This document shows positions 32,997-43,085 of a stretch of DNA of 64,000 bases, in pieces. The first letter of the stretch is position 1. The number at the start of each line of letters is the position of its first letter. Both the position numbers and the translations under genes were made by a program. The notes under the pieces were generated by a model that saw only the letters and a program-made list of their open reading frames with translations, was not told the origin of the DNA and did no database searches. Location: assembly GCA_021234155.1 (NCBI GenBank), contig JAJEKV010000006.1, positions 7,224,435 through 7,288,434 of the forward strand. The letters run 5' to 3'. This DNA is from Isoetes taiwanensis (lineage: Eukaryota > Streptophyta > Lycopodiopsida > Isoetales > Isoetaceae).

Positions 32997-35900
32997 GTGG
33001 AGGATAATGGAGTTAGTATCGAAAAGGAAAAAAACATGAACATGAAACAAACTCCAAACTAGATAAAAGGGCAGGTAGGGAGGGAAGCGACGGGCAAGGA
33101 AGAGACGCTGCTGTGAGAAGACGTCGATAACCAAACACAAGAATGAATAGTGCATATATAGCTGCTCGTCCCTTCCCAGAATGCCGATCCGATGGCTCGG
33201 ATCGATGCCAATTCTGGTAAGGGACTCGCAAAGAACACAAAAATCGGCCGACATCCAGAGAACTTCCTTTATATAAGCCACGCTGACGAGAAACATCAAG
33301 ATATTGAGTTAGAGTCCAAATGACATAGCAAGAGTTGGGCCGCTCCTACTGAGGCACTGACAGATATCCCTACATAGTCTAGAATAGGATTCAGAACTTC
33401 AAGATAAATAACCAATATCAATAGAGTAAAAAATGTTCAAAAAAATTAGAAAGATACCCACATGCATGTATGGAGACAAAATTGAATAAACGAACCAAAG
33501 GACTCGGTGCAAGAAAAGGTTCAAAGGAATATTTACAAATAAATAAGTGTTAGTTAAGGAAATGATACAGGGTTACAGGTAGATATATGGCATGTTGACA
33601 AACTAATGGTTAAGATAAGGAGCGGTAAGGAATTGTTAGTGATACATAGAGATAAACGCGAGTGCATGAGTAAAATGAACCCCTGGGAAGCAAGTCGTTC
33701 TACATACAAGTGCATTGAAGATCACAGTGGCAAAACTACAATGGTGGAGGTTGAGGTTGCAAAGGTTCTATCCCTAAGTTAATGGCAATATACCAAGGGA
33801 AGTGTTAGTGAAAACATTGAACAAAGCCAACCAAATGAAAGTAACGTATCACCTCGAGCTCATTTTCTAGCTAGAAGATGAAAAATATAAGACCTCCAAG
33901 AAAAGACAGATGAGTCTATATAAGAAGAATAGAGTGCTTTGATCACAATACAAGTCCCAAATAAAAAATGCCATTGATCTAGCAACAACATTTTATCTCC
34001 TACATGCACAATGATGGTCCACTATAATAACGAACAAGAAAATCATACAAATCAATTTTTGAAGCACAACAATATGTGCCATGCAATAAGGAAGGAAATG
34101 CCCAAGAAAATACAACAATTTAACTCAAGAAATGAAAAGCAAATAATAGTATTAGGGGGACTGAGTGGAGATCGAGTTTAAAGTCGAGGTTGAGGTCAAA
34201 GACATAGCCAAAATGGGGAAAGAGGACAAGCACAAATGACTGGGTTAAAAACAACGACTCATTGAATTGGCAGCGGTCAAGCTTGTTCTAATAGGAGAGG
34301 ATCAGAACCATAAGTTGGCAAGAGGAGCCCAGTTAAAGCTATCTATTATGAGAGGATAAAAACATAAGTGGACGAGATGAGGCCCGCGTAAGTGATCTGA
34401 GTGGAGGATAATGGAGTTAGTATCGAAAAGGAAAAAAACATGAACATGAAACAAACTCCAAACTAGATAAAAGGGCAGGTAGGGAGGGAAGCGACGGGCA
34501 AGGAAGAGACGCTGCTGTGAGAAGACGTCGATAACCAAACACAAGAATGAATAGTGCATATATAGCTGCTCGTCCCTTCCTGCATCGCCGATCGATGGCT
34601 CGGATCAATGCCTATTCTGGTAAGGGACTCGCAAAGAACACAAAAATCGGCCGACATCCAGAGAACTTCCTTTATATAAGCCACACTGACGAGAAACATC
34701 AAGATATTGAGTTAGAGTCCAAATGACATAGCAAGAGTTGGGCCGCTCCTACTGAGGCACTGACAGATATCCCTACATAGTCTAGAATAGGATTCAGAAC
34801 TTCAAGATAAATAACCAATATCAATAGAGTAAAAAATGTTCAAAAAAATTAGAAAGATACCCACATGCATGTATGGAGACAAAATTGAATAAACGAACCA
34901 AAGGACTCGGTGCAAGAAAAGGTTCAAAGGAATATTTACAAATAAATAAGTGTTAGTTAAGGAAATGATACAGGGTTACAGGTAGATATATGGCATGTTG
35001 ACAAACTAATGGTTAAGATAAGGAGCGGTAAGGAATTGTTAGTGATACATAGAGATAAACGCGAGTGCATGAGTAAAATGAACCCCTGGGAAGCAAGTCG
35101 TTCTACATACAAGTGCATTGAAGATCACAGTGGCAAAACTACAATGGTGGAGGTTGAGGTTGCAAAGGTTCTATCCCCAAGTTAATGGCAATATACCAAG
35201 GGAAGTGTTAGTGAAAACATTGAACAAAGCCAACCAAATGAAAGTAACGTATCACCTCGAGCTCATTTTCTAGCTAGAAGATGAAAAATATAAGACCTCC
35301 AAGAAAAGACAGATGAGTCTATATAAGAAGAATAGAGTGCTTTGATCACAATACAAGTCCCAAATAAAAAATGCCATTGATCTAGCAACAACATTTTATC
35401 TCCTACATGCACAATGATGGTCCACCATAATAATGAACAAGAAAATCATACAAATCAATTTTTGATGCACAACAATATGTGCCATGCAATAAGGAAGGAA
35501 ATGCCCAAGAAAATACAACAATTTAACTCAAGAAATGAAAAGCAAATAATAGTATTAGGGGGACTGAGTGGAGATCGAGTTTAAAGTCGAGGTTGAGGTC
35601 AAAGACATAGCCAAAATGGGGAAAGAGGACAAGCACAAATGACTGGGTTAAAAACAACGACTCATTGAATTGGCAGCGGTCAAGCTTGTTCTAATAGGAG
35701 AGGATCAGAACCATAAGTTGGCAAGAGGAGCCCAGTTAAAGCTATCTATTATGAGAGGATAAAAACATAAGTGGACGAGATGAGGCCCGCGTAAGTGATC
35801 TGAGTGGAGGATAATGGAGTTAGTATCGAAAAGGAAAAAAACATGAACATGAAACAAACTCCAAACTAGATAAAAGGGCGGGTAGGGAGGGAAGCGACGG

Positions 35901-37345
35901 GCAAGGAAGAGACGCTGCTGTGAGAAGACGTCGATAACCAAACACAAGAATGAATAGTGCATATATAGCTGCTCGTCCCTTCCCAGAATGCCGATCCGAT
36001 GGCTCGGATCGATGCCTATTCTGGTAAGGGACTCGCAAAGAACACAAAAATCGGCCGACATCCAGAGAACTTCCTTTATATAAGCCACGCTGACGAGAAA
36101 CATCAAGATATTGAGTTAGAGTCCAAATGACATAGCAAGAGTTGGGCCGCTCCTACTGAGGCACTGACAGATATCCCTACATAGTCTAGAATAGGATTCA
36201 AAACTTCAAGATAAATAACCAATATCAATAGAGTAAAGAATGTTCAAAAAAATTAGAAAGATACCCACATGCATGTATGGAGACAAAATTGAATAAACGA
36301 ACCAAAGGACTCGGTGCAAGAAAAGGTTCAAAGGAATATTTACAAATAAATAAGTGTTAGTTAAGGAAATGATCTGAGGTTCTGTGTAGATATATGGCAT
36401 GTTGACAAACTAATGGTTAAGATAAGGAGCGGTAAGGAATTGTTAGTGATACATAGAGATAAACGCGAGTGCATGGGTAAAATGAACCCCTGGGAAGCAA
36501 GTCGTTCTACATACAAGTGCATTGAAGATCACAGTGGCAAAACTACAATGGTGGAGGTTGAGGTTGCAAAGGTTCTATCCCCAAGTTAATGGCAATATAC
36601 CAAGGGAAGTGTTAGTGAAAACATTGAACAAAGCCAACCAAATGAAAGTAACGTATCACCTCGAGCTCATTTTCTAGCTAGAAGATGAAAAATATAAGAC
36701 CTCCAAGAAAAGACAGATGAGTCTATATAAGAAGAATAGAGTGCTTTGATCACAATACAAGTCCCAAATAAAAAATGCCATTGATCTAGCAACAACATTT
36801 TATCTCCTACATGCACAATGATGGTCCACCATAATAATGAACAAGAAAATCATACAAATCAATTTTTGAAGCACAACAATATGTGCCATGCAATAAGGAA
36901 GGAAATGCCCAAGAAAATACAACAATTTAACTCAAGAAATGAAAAGCAAATAATAGTATTAGGGGGACTGAGTGGAGATCGAGTTTAAAGTCGAGGTTGA
37001 GGTCAAAGACATAGCCAAAATGGGGAAAGAGGACAAGCACAAATGACTGGGTTAAAAACAACGACTCATTGAATTGGCAGCGGTCAAGCTTGTTCTAATA
37101 GGAGAGGATCAGAACCATAAGTTGGCAAGAGGAGCCCAGTTAAAGCTATCTATTATGAGAGGATAAAAACATAAGTGGATCGAGATCGAGTGGAGGATTG
37201 AAATCTGATGATGAACATGACTCATTGAATTGGCGGTCAAGCTTGTTCTAATAGGAGAGGATCAGAACCATAAGTTGGCAAGAGGAGCCCAGTTAAAGCT
37301 ATCTATTATGAGAGGATAAAAACATAAGTGGACGAGATGAGGCCC
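32997..37345. repeat. 1.40-kb tandem repeat, three copies plus a partial
   Basis: Units start GTGGAGGATAATGGAG at 32,997, 34,401 and 35,804, with periods of 1404 and 1403 bp. A partial fourth copy (about 37,186-37,345) holds only the unit's last ~150 bp. Copies are nearly identical, so amplification is recent. Each carries TATA-like sequences on both strands (CTTTATATAAGCC plus; GCTATATATGC minus). A minus-strand open frame of up to 133 codons (starting MMFLVSVAYIKEVLW) is complete in the third copy, shortened in the others, and resembles nothing I know, so I do not call it a gene. Confidence 0.9.
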
Positions 37346-37726
37346 GCGAAAGTGAAGTCTGCATGATGACTAGAAGATAAGAAGCATATGTTAGCGGGAA
37401 TATTAAACTTAACGAACTAAAGCGAAAAAAAGGAATTGACAGTACCATGGCTTGAACCCCTCATCCATAAGGTGATAAACCCATACCTTAACAACAACAC
37501 TATATATTTGTACATGTGTTAGTATGTAAAATGAAATTCCTATAAATGTAGAAAATGAAAAAAGGGCAACTAAACTCGTATGTGCAAAATCCGAACAGCA
37601 GAAGGGAGCGCAGAGCGCACCCGGAGAAAACGGAGCAGCATGCATAGCTAGATTAAGAACAGTTAAAATTGATGGAGTATGCCGAGATGAGATGATTTGT
37701 CAGAGTAAGTTGAGTTGCCCAAGTCT
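37346..37726. other. Non-coding stretch
   Basis: No gene supported; AT-rich sequence linking the tandem array to the fragments that follow. Confidence 0.4.
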
Positions 37727-38290
37727 CTACGAATTGATTCTACTCTGACGAATCCGCCCTGCATGCAACCAAATAACACAACGAGAGATACCAGAGCCGC
37801 CTTCAAACCGTTGGTGTCACTAGACCAGAGATGCATGCGAAAAACGCTACTCCTTCAATTGACATGCATAAATCAGCCAGCATGCACGAGGCAATTGTGC
37901 TAAGGAAGAATGAATCACGCTTGCAAAATGCATAGAAAACTGGCAAAGCAAGATGAATACTTCCAAGAGTCCTGAGCTACCCAAGTCTCTATGAATTGAT
38001 TCGTTCTGATGAAGCTGCCCTGCATGCAACAAAATACCACAAAGAAAGATACCAGGCCGCCCTCAAATCGTTGGTGTCCCTGTGAGGAAATCAATCTTCT
38101 GCTATCTCAGTTTGTGAATCCTCCTCATAGCATGCGAAGCAAAAATTTACTGTCAAGAAACCATGCGGAAGAGCAAGCAAAAAAGGGAAGGAAAAAGGAA
38201 GAGCAATCTAAAAGGGAAGAAAAGAGGAAGAACGGTCTAAAGAGGAAGAACAGAGGAAAAGCAATCGCAAAGGGAAGAAAAGAGGATGGA
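37727..38290 (+). pseudogene. Two related exon-like fragments plus Lys/Glu-rich stretch
   Basis: About 100 bp at 37,727-37,818 recur at 37,980-38,081. In the second copy one plus-strand frame reads SLYELIRSDEAALHATKYHK then ERYQAALKSLVSL and a stop, which looks like a real helical protein segment. The first copy is degenerate in that frame. Downstream, 38,110-38,290 is a charged, Lys/Glu/Arg-rich stretch (EEQAKKGRKKEEQSK-like). I do not recognise the parent protein; it may be a gene fragment copied by a transposon. Confidence 0.35.
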
Positions 38291-38295
38291 TAGAG

Positions 38296-38430
38296 CCAAG
38301 GGAAGCGCCGGGCAAGGAAGAGACGCTGCTGTGAGAAGACGCCGATAACCAAACACAAGAATGAATAGTGCATATATAGCTGCTCGTCCCTTCCCAGAAT
38401 GCCGATCCGATGGCTCGAATCGATGCCTAT
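38296..38430. repeat. Detached ~135-bp piece of the 1.40-kb repeat
   Basis: Matches the early part of the tandem unit (GGGCAAGGAAGAGACGCTGC onward to the GGCTCG..TCGATGCCTATT block), about 1 kb beyond the array. It shows the unit is modular and shuffled. Confidence 0.8.
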
Positions 38431-38843
38431 TATCAAGATGAACTTCTAGAAATTACCAATAACTACAAGTACCTTTAGAATACTAGTGGATAAGAGTCCA
38501 AATTGGAACCAAGCAGTGGAGCAAAAAGTAAACGATGGCCTCAAAGTACTGTATGCAATGCAGCGTAGATGTGCCAAAGCAGAGATATGGAACTTTAGCT
38601 TGAAAAGAATGCTTTCTATAGCACTGGTCCAATCCATAGTTTTGTATGGATGTGAAGTATAGGGTCCTGGATTGGCATTGGATACTTGGAAAAAGGTTGA
38701 GAAAGTTCAAAAGAAATTCTTTCGGTCTGAACTTGGAACAAAAATGCAAACTCCATATGATATAATGTTAGCAGAATGTGGAATGCTTACATTGAAAGCA
38801 GAGGCGCTTTGCAGACTCCTTAATTATGTCTATAAGGTGTTGT
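38430..38843 (+). mobile_element. LINE F, 5' part of an interrupted LINE
   Basis: A plus-strand LINE RT/thumb fragment reading NYKYL, then NWNQAVEQKVNDGLKVLYAM, then LYGCEV.GPGLALDTWKKVE, then AECGMLTLKAEALCRLLNYV and YKVL. It is close in kind to LINE E (CGMLPLECEALCQFLIYLSR). The frame stops where the transposon begins and resumes at 57,224 beyond it. Confidence 0.8.
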
Positions 38844-38873
38844 AACAAGGTTTAAAATGAAACGCACTTATTT
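38844..38873 (+). repeat. Left terminal inverted repeat
   Basis: Thirty bases, AACAAGGTTTAAAATGAAAC then GCACTTATTT. Directly inside, CGCACTT and AAGTGCG can pair to form a 7-bp subterminal hairpin with a 7-nt loop (about 38,863-38,883). A noisy duplicate of this end occurs near 48,469. Confidence 0.8.
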
Positions 38874-39280
38874 AAGAAGTGCGTTCGAAAGATTCCTTTA
38901 TAAAAATTGAAAACTTAAAAAAAAAACAGACAAAATAATTCGGAATACCCAAAAAAAAGCAACATTTTTGAAGCCTTTTCATTTTTAAAAGAGGGCAAAA
39001 AAAAATGCTTGTTTTGAGGAGAGAGACATTAATTTTGATAACTCAGTAAGTATTTATTGTTGAAAATAGAAGGAGATATAGTTTGTCTTTTTGCAAGCTT
39101 AATATAAGTACTAAGAAAATCAAACATAGGAAAGACAAAGAGTGTGAAATCATGGAGCAAGAAAGGTTGTTCTAATTAAGCATTGTTGAAGAGACAAAGC
39201 TTTCAGTTTAAAAATCTTCATCAAAATATATTATAATTCTTAGCACAGTTTACAATGGAAGTAGTTAATAACTCTATTTG

Positions 39281-39292
39281 TATAAATTTATA
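39281..39292. repeat. Palindrome copy overlapping the methyltransferase stop codon
   Basis: TATAAATTTATA here supplies the final Ile codon and the TAA stop of the methyltransferase on the minus strand (the stop at 39,288-39,290). Confidence 0.7.
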
Positions 39293-41197
39293 TGGGAGGT
39301 GGGGGAGGTGGCTCTTCCCAGTCCACAGGACTCTCGTACCCCTTAGGATCTGTCTCTTGCGAGCCCACAACAGCAGAGACGCCTCCTTCTGATTCCAATC
39401 CTACTGGCACAGGCGGTTTCTCGGGCACAGGCTGCACAGGCTCCAAGTCGACAAACTCCACCTCCTCATCTTTTCTCCCTGTAAGTGGAGGCTGGATTTC
39501 TGTGTAAGTGCCTTTAACATCGCTGGCACCGTTCTTTGCTCCCAGTTCCTCGTTTTCATCAGGAAAGGATTCACAAGAGCTTATCCTGATCCTGATGAAA
39601 CTTACTTTATCTGGGTCTATGTCGACGAAGACGACATTGCGCCCCTGCTTAAGGGCACAAACTGCTGTGGTGCCTGATCCAGAAAATGCATCTAAGATCC
39701 AGTCTCCAGGGCGAGAAAACCACTGTATCAAATTATTAATAAGCCTCTGTGGCTTCTGATAATGGGACACAACAGCGCCTTGTCGCTGTGGGTCTCTTAA
39801 TTTCTGCAGAACAGCCGGGAACTGAAAAGCATTGCAGGGAGGAGTCTTCTCATTCTGCGTATTGAAATGAACCATGGTTTTTTTGGCGTCCGCGCTGTAA
39901 AAACCTATATGAAAATGCTCGAAACAACTCACTAAGCGCGGACCACCACCATGACCCTTGACGTTTGTTTTAAGCCTGCCAAACAATACAGCAATTAAAA
40001 ATTAGTAGAAAGAAAACAAGGAAAATAAGTTAGCCCAGTAGTGTGGCGGTATAAATTTATACCACGGTTGCCTTGCTGTATAAATTTATACCACGGCGGC
40101 AAGGCGTATAAATTTATACAAACATTGCCTTGCTGTATAAATTTATACCACGGTTGTTCCAGCCGTTTAAATTTAAATTTTAAGGCAGCTGTGGTATAAA
40201 TTTATACCGTGGAGTTACAGTAAAAAGAAAAGCGTTGAATGTAAAGCTTACCAAACGCGATTTGGGGGCGCGCTGAGGCCGCTCCCATAGTTTTAAGCAC
40301 CGACATCGTCTGTAGGTTGGAATGGAAAATGATGACCCTCCAGTTAGCAGATATCGTGACTTCCTTCAGGCCATCCAAAAAAGAACGGACTTGCACGTGC
40401 GTGAAAGCCTCCTCGTCAAAAGTGCTATCCTTAATTTTAAAGCCATAAGGAGTATCTGCAATGCATAATGTAAAATTTTGCTTGTCTAAAAGAGTCCCCA
40501 GCCTCGTGCAATCACCCTGAACAACCCTGTACAAGCAGCCCTGACCAAATGTTGTAAATCTCTCTTAACTAGTGTCAAAACTGCTAGTGCCGACTTCTTT
40601 TCCCTGCTCAATTGCCTTCAGTCTCTGCCTCTCCTCCTTGGCCCTATGAACCAGGTTTAAAAATCCAGTTGGTAGCCCCTTCTTCTTGTTCTGTAAGAAT
40701 ACTGTGAGACAAAGGCACAAAACGAACATATTTTTACGCAAAACTTACCCACTAACCGGGTGAAGTTAACAGCGTGCTCTCTGATGATACTATATGTGGT
40801 ACAACTTGGGTATAAAAGCTTGCACTCCTCCCAGTCCTCTAGGTTTAGCTGCTTCATTAACTCGGCCTGGCAGGTGACAATGTCTTTCTGACTGCAAAGG
40901 GAAAAATGTTGTAAGACAAAAAAATAGAAAAAAAACACGGCATAGCAAATGAGGCTTACGTCTTAGCTTCCTTGGCCATCTCGTCTAATGTGAATTCCTT
41001 GGCCACAACTTTTTCCAAGAGGCGAACAAAAATTTCTTTGCTTTTTAGACCACAGAATCAAGGCGTCGTGGTACAATGTTCATATTTTTTTGTTTTGATT
41101 CACCACCTTTTTTTGGTTTCTTTCCTGCGGAGCTAGCTTGTTCTTTAAGCTCACCATCTTCGAACATACAAAAAAATCTCTCTTGAAGATCCCACAC
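39288..41197 (-). pseudogene. DNA N4C/N6A methyltransferase (beta-class arrangement), intron-containing, probably damaged
   Basis: Likely exons, reading leftwards: 41197-40960, 40891-~40753, 40690-40570, 40526-40252 and 39975-39288, separated by GT-AG introns of about 43-276 bp. Upstream exons were not resolved. The N-terminal part is helical and charged. Exon four has GDCTRL and then IADTPYGF, the catalytic motif IV (DPPY-like, here DTPY). Exon five has HYQKPQRLINNLI and then GDWILDAFSGSGTTAVCA, the SAM-binding motifs X and I, followed by VVFVDIDPDKV. Motif IV before motif I matches bacterial-type beta methyltransferases that modify exocyclic amines of A or C, not plant 5mC enzymes. A Pro-rich tail ends PPPPPPI. 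The first exon has an internal frame break near 41,050 and two splice phases are off by one nucleotide. It is therefore decayed, mis-sequenced or mis-modelled. The palindrome array lies in the last intron. Confidence 0.65.
40048..40210. repeat. Intronic array of TATAAATTTATA palindromes, ~29-bp period
   Basis: Five exact 12-bp cores start at 40,050, 40,079, 40,107, 40,136 and 40,195, that is 29, 28, 29 and 59 bp apart. A variant (TTTAAATTTAAATTT) near 40,166 fills the double gap, making six units. Several extend to the 16-bp GGTATAAATTTATACC. The 16-17-bp spacers carry mutually complementary words (TTGCCTTGC and GGCAAGGCG), so larger hairpins are possible. The array lies inside the methyltransferase's last intron. 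Confidence 0.9.
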
Positions 41198-41290
41198 CTG
41201 TAAATGGTCAAACGCAAGTAGTTTAGTGTTGAATGGCGTAAGAGAATTTGTTGCACAGTCTCTACTGTCTAAATGCGCACGGTGACTAGT

Positions 41291-41357
41291 CACGGTATAA
41301 ATTTATACCGTGCCCAGATTTATACAGTGCCCGGGCACGGTATAAATTTATACCGTG
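41291..41357. repeat. Paired palindromes upstream of the recognised methyltransferase exons
   Basis: Two copies of CACGGTATAAATTTATACCG (20 of an even longer palindrome ending in TG) with a half copy between them; cores start at 41,296 and 41,341. Confidence 0.9.
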
Positions 41358-42209
41358 ACCAGGCTATAACACACTTCTAACCACGCTAAACATACTACAA
41401 AAGACTGAATTAAAGCATTTACTTACTTGACCAATTACCTGGCTATATGTCCTTCTTTTCTATTCAGGTTTTGGTCCAATTTATCCTACTAGTCTGCAAA
41501 GGATACTGGGAATTATTACTTGCGCTTAATCCAAATCGGGAGTAAGGGTCCTGAAGTATTTGGCGATTGAGCAAGTAAGTGGATTAGTGGTGGAAATTTA
41601 TGGAGAAGGTCCTATAGTATTTGGTTCAGCAGAAGAAGCCATGATGAGTACTCTACTTTTTTCATTGACTATATATTCTGAGAACAGATTCTTATCTTTT
41701 TCCCTGAATCTTCAGGGTTTTTTTTTGTGCTGTAAAGTTATATCATATGAATACAAACCGCTTCTTCAAAAACGGATCTTGTCTATTAGGCTCATTTTAT
41801 TCAAAGTCATCAATGAGATTGTGACTCACTCAAGCAATGACTTTTGCCTCTTCGCCCTGCTACACCCACGAATATGCGCCCATCGCTTTTCCACACTTCG
41901 CTACCTTTGATAGTTCTTTTTCTTTGCCTTGTAACCTCCGCGACATAATAGTGTGACCTTCAAGTCCGCCTTCTTTGTAATCTTTACTTGGCGTAATCGG
42001 ATTTCTATCAACCATCACAACTAGTATGGCTTACAAAGATGAGGATTCCTTCTCATCTCTTTTGCTTAAGGATAGCCACATGTGCCGCTGCATAACTTTC
42101 GGATCAAGCACTCGAATTTCATCTTCATTTTTGGTGGCCTTTTAATTAGTGCTTAGTGTCAAAGAAATGGGTCCGCTTGAGGAGTTTGGTTTCCATTTCT
42201 TTAGAATGG
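41358..42209. other. Region upstream of the methyltransferase exons
   Basis: May contain unresolved 5' exons: on the minus strand a short MASSAEPNTIGPSP stretch lies near 41,650, with candidate splice sites around it. A plus-strand 116-codon open frame at 41,560 has no recognisable features. A short duplication (GGTCCTGAAGTATTTGG / GGTCCTATAGTATTTGG) lies near 41,550-41,630. Confidence 0.35.
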
Positions 42210-43085
42210 TACCACTCGTCCGAGGGCCGCAGCAGTATCGATAATACTACCTGTGATTGTAAACTCCCCGCCCAAAGGGTTTTCTGGAAAACCTTTAGTA
42301 GCAATAAGGATGCCTGGCCATACCTACGCCAGGTACATACCCGCCGCCATACCGAGGTTACTGCCCATTGTAAGTGCTAACCGGAAGTCCAAGGTGATCC
42401 ATTACCTCCCCGGAGGTAATTTTATCCCAACAAGCCTACAGAGGCTATGCGCTCGCGAGCTCATGCATGTCTGATGGGTGACAACTAACCGAAAGTATTA
42501 CCGCAGCCCTGGATATGCTCAGACGTCGGACAAAGCCTTGGAGGGCTGACTTTCATCCCTCAATACTGCTGATGACTGCATTGCATTCGGCCCTCATGCG
42601 CCCCCGAATCCATCTCCCTCGCCTTCAATGCGGAGGTGGTGTGCAATCGCGGCGAATGGAAGTAATCACCCCGCGCTTTTTCTCATGGTAGATGGGTGCG
42701 CAGTAGTGGTAAAATTTCGTGGAGTACGGATTAACTCGGTCATTTCAATTTGCCACCTTGACATGTGATGGCCTCTCAGATCTCTAAAGCTGCCAAGGAA
42801 GAAGCATCCAAGTATCGCCTGGCAGCCATTCCTTCTGTATGCACTTGTCCACATCCGTGGTGCTGCCCGCACATTCCATGCAGCTTTGAGAAACTTCATC
42901 GGCTTCTTGCTTTGTCTTTCCAAAGATAGCTTGAGCTGGGCTTCATCGCCACCTCAAAGGTTAAGCAGCCGGGCTTCATCCATAGCCACCACCTTCCGAA
43001 GTGAATAATGACGCCTCCAACAAGCAGCCCTCCAGAATGGAAGGAAGCCCGCCCTTGGAGCAAGATCCGATATGGGACCGGGTGG
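42210..43085. other. Sequence unique to the junction before the duplicate
   Basis: GC-richer than its neighbours and not matched by the second pass, which diverges at about 51,900. Open frames on both strands (for example 42,923-42,666 minus) are short and unrecognised. It lies where I suspect two assembly pieces meet. Confidence 0.4.

Noticed and set aside
32976-36106. Repeated minus-strand frames of up to 133 codons in the 1.40-kb repeat as a gene family
   Set aside because: Length varies between near-identical copies because of simple indels, composition is skewed, and no motif is recognisable.
40048-40210. CRISPR-like array
   Set aside because: Repeats are palindromic 12-16-mers with short, similar spacers inside a eukaryotic intron, and no cas gene is present; an iteron-type array fits better.
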